This document shows, piece by piece, positions 7,299 to 10,343 of a stretch of DNA of 10,343 nucleotides. Source of the DNA: a bacterium HR41 (GTDB lineage Bacteria > Actinomycetota > Thermoleophilia > Solirubrobacterales > Thermoleophilaceae); contig BEIR01000023.1 of assembly GCA_002898855.1 (NCBI GenBank), forward strand, positions 1-10,343, given 5' to 3'. Made by a program: the position numbers and the translations under genes. Numbering within the stretch: position 1 is the first letter of the stretch; the number at the start of each line of letters is the position of its first letter. The notes under the pieces were generated by a model that made no database searches, was not told where the DNA came from, and was given only the letters and a program-made list of their open reading frames with translations.

Positions 7299-8994
7299 AC
7301 CGCGGCGCCCGCGCGCTCGCGGGGGGCGAACTCTCGGCGACCGGTGTCGGCGGCGGGCCGCTGTCGACGACCGGTTGCTTTCCTGTGCTGGACGTGGTCT
7401 CCGACGCGCGCACGCCGCCAGCCGCGCCCAACGCGCTGCGCCGCGTGCGCAGATGCGACGCGAGCACGAAGACGGCGGCCACACTGCCGAATGCGGTCGC
7501 GCCGAGCGCCCAGCCAGCTACCACGTCGGAGAGATAGTGAACGCCGAGATAGATGCGTGTCAGACCGACGACCACGCAGATCGCGACACCGCTAGCGACG
7601 AGCGCCGCTCCGTGCGCGAGCCCGGGCACGACCCGTGCCGCCACCACGGCGACGGCCACCCACGCCGTTGCGTAAGCGGCGTGGCCGCTCGGGAACGCCG
7701 AACCTTCGACGGTGTCGTGGCCGCCGAGCGGCCGCGGCCGGTCGATCGCGTCCTTGAGGAGATCCACCGCGACGACCAGCACCACCGCCCCGAGCGCCAG
7801 CGCCGCCGCGTCAGCCCAGCGGCGACGAGCGACAAGCAGCACGACGGCGAACGCCAATACCCCGAGCACAATCGTGGGGCCGCCAAGGTCGGTGACGACC
7901 TTGGCGACGTCGACGAGCACGGCCGAATGCAGGTCGGCGGCAGCCTCGGCGGCGAGTTCGTCGAGCCTGCTCGCGCCGGGTGCGGCAGCGACGCGCGTCG
8001 CTTCCAGGGTTAGCACGTAGGCGCCAGCTCCGGCGATCGCGACCGGCGTCGTGAACTCGAGACCGAGATCGCCCGGCGTGAGGCGGTCGACCAGGAAACG
8101 CACGCGCGGCGCGAGCACGCGGCCGCTGGGCAGCAACACCCTCACCCACAGGCGTGCCGCGACGCGCAGCGGCGCGCCGGCGTACGGCCGCGCGCTCGCT
8201 CGCGCCAGCGCCAACAGCAGCCGCTGCCGCCGCTCTTCTTGGCGCAATAGGCGGTAAGCGACGATCGTCGCGACGACGAGCGCCACCAGCATCCCAAAGG
8301 CGGCGGTCGCGCGGCTCGCCAGGCTCGCGATGGTGTCGAAGGAGTGCCAGAAAACGAAACCGAGCACGCAGAACGTCGTCGACCAGACGCCGGTGCCGAT
8401 CACGCTGTAGGGGATGAAACGGCTGTAGGGAAGCTGTGAAGACCCGGCGATGAACGGGGCGAGTGCGCGCACCACGCCGATCCAGCGCCCGATCAGGATC
8501 GTCTTGCCGCCGTGGCGATCGAAGTAGCGCTCGACCTGCTCTAGGCGCTCCTCGGTGATCCGGAAGCGTGCCCCGTGCTTGAGCGCGAACGGCCGTCCCA
8601 GCTTGCGGCCGAGCAGGAATGAAACGCTGTCGCCGGCGATCGCTGCGAACCACGTCACCCCGATCAGCAGCAGCAGGTCGATCTCACCCTGGCCGGCGAT
8701 GACACCGCCGACGATCACCACTGTTTCGCCAGGAACGACGAGGCCGACGAAAGCTCCCGTCTCGAGGAAGGCGAGCGTTCCGACGAGCAGGTACGACCAG
8801 GGCCCGAGCGCCTGCGCGGTGTCGCGGATCAGCTTTTTGGGATCTGGCGGGTGCGGAAGCACACCGCTCGCCACGACAGCCACTGCTGCTGCCGCAATGA
8901 GCGCGGCGAGCGCAGCGGGCCAGCCGAGGCGCCGCCGGAGCGGCACCACAGCTGCTACGAGCAGCGCGGCGAGCGCGTAGCCAGCTACGCGCAC
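7297..8994 (-). CDS. DedA-PAP2 fusion membrane protein (lipid-phosphate phosphatase and transporter-like)
   Basis: A 565-residue integral membrane protein with two known domains. After two N-terminal helices, residues ~60-250 are a DedA (SNARE-associated/VTT) domain. LETGAFVGLVVPGE places Glu78 and Glu90 twelve residues apart, as for the essential acidic pair in E. coli YqjA. RWIGVVRALAPFIAG supplies Arg170 and Arg176, six apart as for its essential arginines. Residues ~350-515 are a PAP2 phosphatase with all three motifs intact: KDAIDRPRP (Lys414, Arg421, Pro422), PSGH (435-438) and RIYLGVHYLSD (Arg480, His486, Asp490). Residues ~517-565 are a Ser/Pro-rich, probably disordered tail. DedA proteins include undecaprenyl-phosphate translocases, and PAP2 enzymes remove phosphate from lipid phosphates or pyrophosphates. 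A combined job in polyprenyl-phosphate recycling is inference; phosphatidylglycerophosphate or phosphatidate are alternatives. The GTG start lies 10 nt inside ispE and has a strong ribosome site. Confidence 0.93.
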   Translation of the reverse strand: MRVAGYALAALLVAAVVPLRRRLGWPAALAALIAAAAVAVVASGVLPHPPDPKKLIRDTAQALGPWSYLLVGTLAFLETGAFVGLVVPGETVVIVGGVIAGQGEIDLLLLIGVTWFAAIAGDSVSFLLGRKLGRPFALKHGARFRITEERLEQVERYFDRHGGKTILIGRWIGVVRALAPFIAGSSQLPYSRFIPYSVIGTGVWSTTFCVLGFVFWHSFDTIASLASRATAAFGMLVALVVATIVAYRLLRQEERRQRLLLALARASARPYAGAPLRVAARLWVRVLLPSGRVLAPRVRFLVDRLTPGDLGLEFTTPVAIAGAGAYVLTLEATRVAAAPGASRLDELAAEAAADLHSAVLVDVAKVVTDLGGPTIVLGVLAFAVVLLVARRRWADAAALALGAVVLVVAVDLLKDAIDRPRPLGGHDTVEGSAFPSGHAAYATAWVAVAVVAARVVPGLAHGAALVASGVAICVVVGLTRIYLGVHYLSDVVAGWALGATAFGSVAAVFVLASHLRTRRSALGAAGGVRASETTSSTGKQPVVDSGPPPTPVAESSPPASARAPR

Positions 8995-9968
8995 CCCGCT
9001 GTCCCTCCCTGCACCGACAGGGCGGGCGCCGGCGTCGATCGATCGGCGATGGCGGTCACTATCGGCTCCTCGAAACCGCTCGGCAACTCGGCCCGCAGCT
9101 CACCTGCTGCCGCGCGGGCCTCGGCACGGGAACGGTAGAGACCGAAGACGGTCGGTCCCGATCCTGACACAGAGGCAGCGAGCGCACCGCTTCTGCGCAC
9201 GGCATCGAGGGCCACCGCGATCTCGGGCACCAGGGCGGCAGCGATGGGCGCCAGATCGTTGGCGACGGCGGCGGCGATCCGGTCGGGGCTAGCCGTGGCG
9301 AAGAGCGCCCGCACCGTGTCCAGCTCGGGCAGCGGCGGCGGTTGCGGGTAGCGACGGTCGAACTCGCGATAGACGCGCGCGGTGGCGAGACCGTGCGTGT
9401 GCGGCACGAGCACGACCGCGAGCGGCGGCAGCGTGAGCGGCTCGAAACGCTCGCCCACCCCCCACACCAACAAGTGTCGTGGTTCGAGCTGGGAGGGCAC
9501 GTCCGCACCGAGCGCGAGCGCGAGCCTCGCGAGTTCCTCGCTCTCCACCAAGGCCGCGCGCTGCCCGCTGCTGGCTAGGGGGCTGGGCGTTTCGGCGCTT
9601 GCCCCCGCCGCGCTGCGCCCAGGCGCGTCGCCCGCTAACGCCAGCGCGGCGCGCAGAGCGGCCGCTGCGTCGGCCGAACCACCGCCGAGCCCGGCTGCCA
9701 CGGGTATGCGCTTGTCGATCGTGGCACGCAGCGGCGGCAGCGTAGGCAGCAGGTCGCGCAGTGCTTGCAGTGCGCGCGCGACGAGGTTCTCGCCTGCCAC
9801 CCCCGGACAGACGACGACGTCGTCGGCTAGCGCGGGGTCGAGCTCGATCTCGACGGTGTCGGCGAGCTCGAGCCGGGCGAACACCGAGACGAGCGGGTGC
9901 ATCCCGTCGGCGCGCGCACGACCGACCCGCAACAGCAAGTTCAGTTTCGCCGGCGCTTGTTCGCGCAC
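8985..9968 (-). CDS. ispE: IspE, 4-diphosphocytidyl-2-C-methyl-D-erythritol kinase
   Basis: Soluble GHMP-family kinase of the MEP pathway; phosphorylates the 2-hydroxyl of CDP-methylerythritol with ATP. Visible motifs, numbered from the GTG at 9968: APAKLN (Lys8, Asn10) and DGMHPLVSVF (Asp21, His24), the ATP loop PVAAGLGGGSADAAAA (89-104), catalytic Asp156 in GADVP, and the third GHMP motif SVSGSGPTVFGL (267-277). Two oddities are Met23 where many IspE proteins have Tyr or Phe (DGYH), and a Ser/Ala/Gly-rich insertion at about 113-140 before the catalytic Asp. The chosen start gives 327 residues, slightly long for the family because of that insertion. Starts at GTG 10034, 10040, 10061 or 10088 are open in frame, but the extra residues show no IspE similarity and use AT-ending codons more often. 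The start sits in a hairpin and lacks a ribosome site, so it is uncertain. The upstream gene is probably rsmA, a common pairing. Confidence 0.93.
   Translation of the reverse strand: MREQAPAKLNLLLRVGRARADGMHPLVSVFARLELADTVEIELDPALADDVVVCPGVAGENLVARALQALRDLLPTLPPLRATIDKRIPVAAGLGGGSADAAAALRAALALAGDAPGRSAAGASAETPSPLASSGQRAALVESEELARLALALGADVPSQLEPRHLLVWGVGERFEPLTLPPLAVVLVPHTHGLATARVYREFDRRYPQPPPLPELDTVRALFATASPDRIAAAVANDLAPIAAALVPEIAVALDAVRRSGALAASVSGSGPTVFGLYRSRAEARAAAGELRAELPSGFEEPIVTAIADRSTPAPALSVQGGTAGCA
9003..9010 (-). promoter_or_regulatory. Strong Shine-Dalgarno for the DedA-PAP2 gene, inside ispE
   Basis: AGGGAGGG on the minus strand lies 8 nt before GTG at 8994. It is embedded in the last codons of ispE and decides the start. 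It is one of the clearest ribosome sites in the window, so the downstream gene can probably initiate on its own rather than only by coupling. Confidence 0.6.
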
Positions 9969-9981
9969 CCTGCGGGGTGCG
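9964..9981 (-). other. Hairpin over the proposed ispE start codon
   Basis: The minus strand reads CGCACCC, CGCA, GGGTGCG: a perfect 7-bp GC-rich stem with a 4-nt loop. The proposed ispE GTG (9968-9966) lies in the 3' arm. No U-run follows, so it is not a normal terminator. It may limit initiation, or it may show that translation really begins upstream. Confidence 0.4.
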
Positions 9982-10080
9982 GCAAACCCCGTGTAGCGAC
10001 CACCGAGCCCCGCGCGCCGCGCCGCCCCTGTCACTTGCACGCCCCGGCCATCCGCACTCACGACATCTACCCGTTTTCCC

Positions 10081-10343
10081 TCACGCACCCAGGTGGTCGC
10101 GCCCGTCGAGCCCCCGTCGGGTCCCACCCCACCCAGCGCCCTCGCCGGTCGCGGACGCTGCGCCAGAGCTCGCGGCTCGTGGGCCGGCGCGCTGGCGCTC
10201 TGGGCCGGCGCCAGCGAGCTCGTCGGCGAGGCGTCGCCACGCATCGGCGGCGAGCGCCTCGGCGCGAGCGTCGGGCGGGTAGCCGAGTGCGGCGAGCGCG
10301 TCGCGCACGCGCGCCCGGTCGGCGACACCGACGACGCCTGCGC
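10081..10343 (-). CDS. rsmA: Probable RsmA (KsgA) 16S rRNA dimethyltransferase, C-terminal end only
   Basis: Eighty-six residues and the stop are visible; the N-terminus, including the SAM-binding fold, lies outside the window. The segment ADRARVRDALAALGYPPDAR followed by AEALAADAWRRLADELAG fits the helical C-terminus of RsmA, which usually reads like 'RRKTLRNAL...LG...RAEALSPEEWAALA'. The position directly before ispE on the same strand is a common bacterial arrangement and supports the call. RsmA dimethylates two adjacent adenosines near the 3' end of 16S rRNA. After that helix there are about 40 further residues rich in Gly, Ala, Arg and Ser, which RsmA proteins normally lack. They could be a lineage-specific tail or an extension read into low-value sequence. 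With only this fragment the identity is moderate. Confidence 0.6.
   Translation of the reverse strand, partial: AGVVGVADRARVRDALAALGYPPDARAEALAADAWRRLADELAGAGPERQRAGPRAASSGAASATGEGAGWGGTRRGLDGRDHLGA
10180..10216. repeat. 21-nt spaced direct repeat with overlapping inverted repeat
   Basis: TGGGCCGGCGC occurs at 10180-10190 and again at 10201-10211, exactly 21 nt (seven codons) apart, so the RsmA-like tail repeats Ala-Gly-Pro at a seven-residue step. The same stretch holds an inverted repeat, CGCTGGCGC (10190-10198) and GCGCCAGCG (10208-10216), with a 9-nt loop. It lies inside the reading frame; no U-run follows on either strand. Confidence 0.45.

Noticed and set aside
9969..10328. N-terminal extension of the IspE frame up to 10328
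   Set aside because: The frame is open, but most of it overlaps the rsmA-like frame and the added residues are Pro/Arg/Ala-rich with no IspE similarity. I kept the start close to APAKLN.

Overview
The window is very GC-rich (strong G/C bias at third codon positions) and tightly packed. Every gene I can support lies on the minus strand. Gene content suggests an actinobacterium: an rsmA-ispE pair, a PucR/CdaR-type regulator, a DUF6457 protein (a family I know mainly from Actinobacteria), and many GTG starts. A deep-branching class such as Thermoleophilia is my guess, not something the sequence proves.

Read in the direction of transcription (from the high-coordinate end), the layout is as follows. 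(1) The C-terminal end of a probable RsmA (KsgA) 16S rRNA dimethyltransferase, cut by the window edge. (2) IspE, the CDP-methylerythritol kinase of the MEP isoprenoid pathway. (3) A DedA-PAP2 fusion membrane protein whose GTG start lies inside the ispE 3' end. (4) A two-helix small membrane protein of unknown function. (5) A PucR/CdaR-type regulator starting 1 nt after that gene. (6) A 1191-residue assimilatory nitrate reductase in which a NasA-type molybdopterin catalytic part is fused to an FAD/NAD(P)H reductase with a C-terminal BFD-type [2Fe-2S] domain. (7) A small DUF6457 protein overlapping the reductase stop codon (GTGA). (8) A membrane-anchored TlpA/ResA-type thioredoxin. (9) A CopC-CopD fusion copper protein running off the low-coordinate end.

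Three themes emerge. The rsmA-ispE-DedA/PAP2 end is a housekeeping and envelope-lipid block. IspE makes isoprenoid precursor, and the DedA-PAP2 protein has the domains expected for handling a polyprenyl or other lipid phosphate at the membrane. The middle is a nitrate-assimilation unit: possible regulator, self-contained NAD(P)H-nitrate reductase, and a coupled DUF6457 partner. No nitrite reductase or nitrate transporter is visible. The low-coordinate end is an extracytoplasmic copper/thiol-redox pair.

The most interesting items are the one-polypeptide nitrate reductase with an Arg-rich seam, the DUF6457 gene coupled to it, and the DedA-PAP2 fusion next to ispE. I see no tRNA, rRNA, CRISPR array, insertion sequence or convincing rho-independent terminator, and no gene-free stretch longer than about 115 bases.
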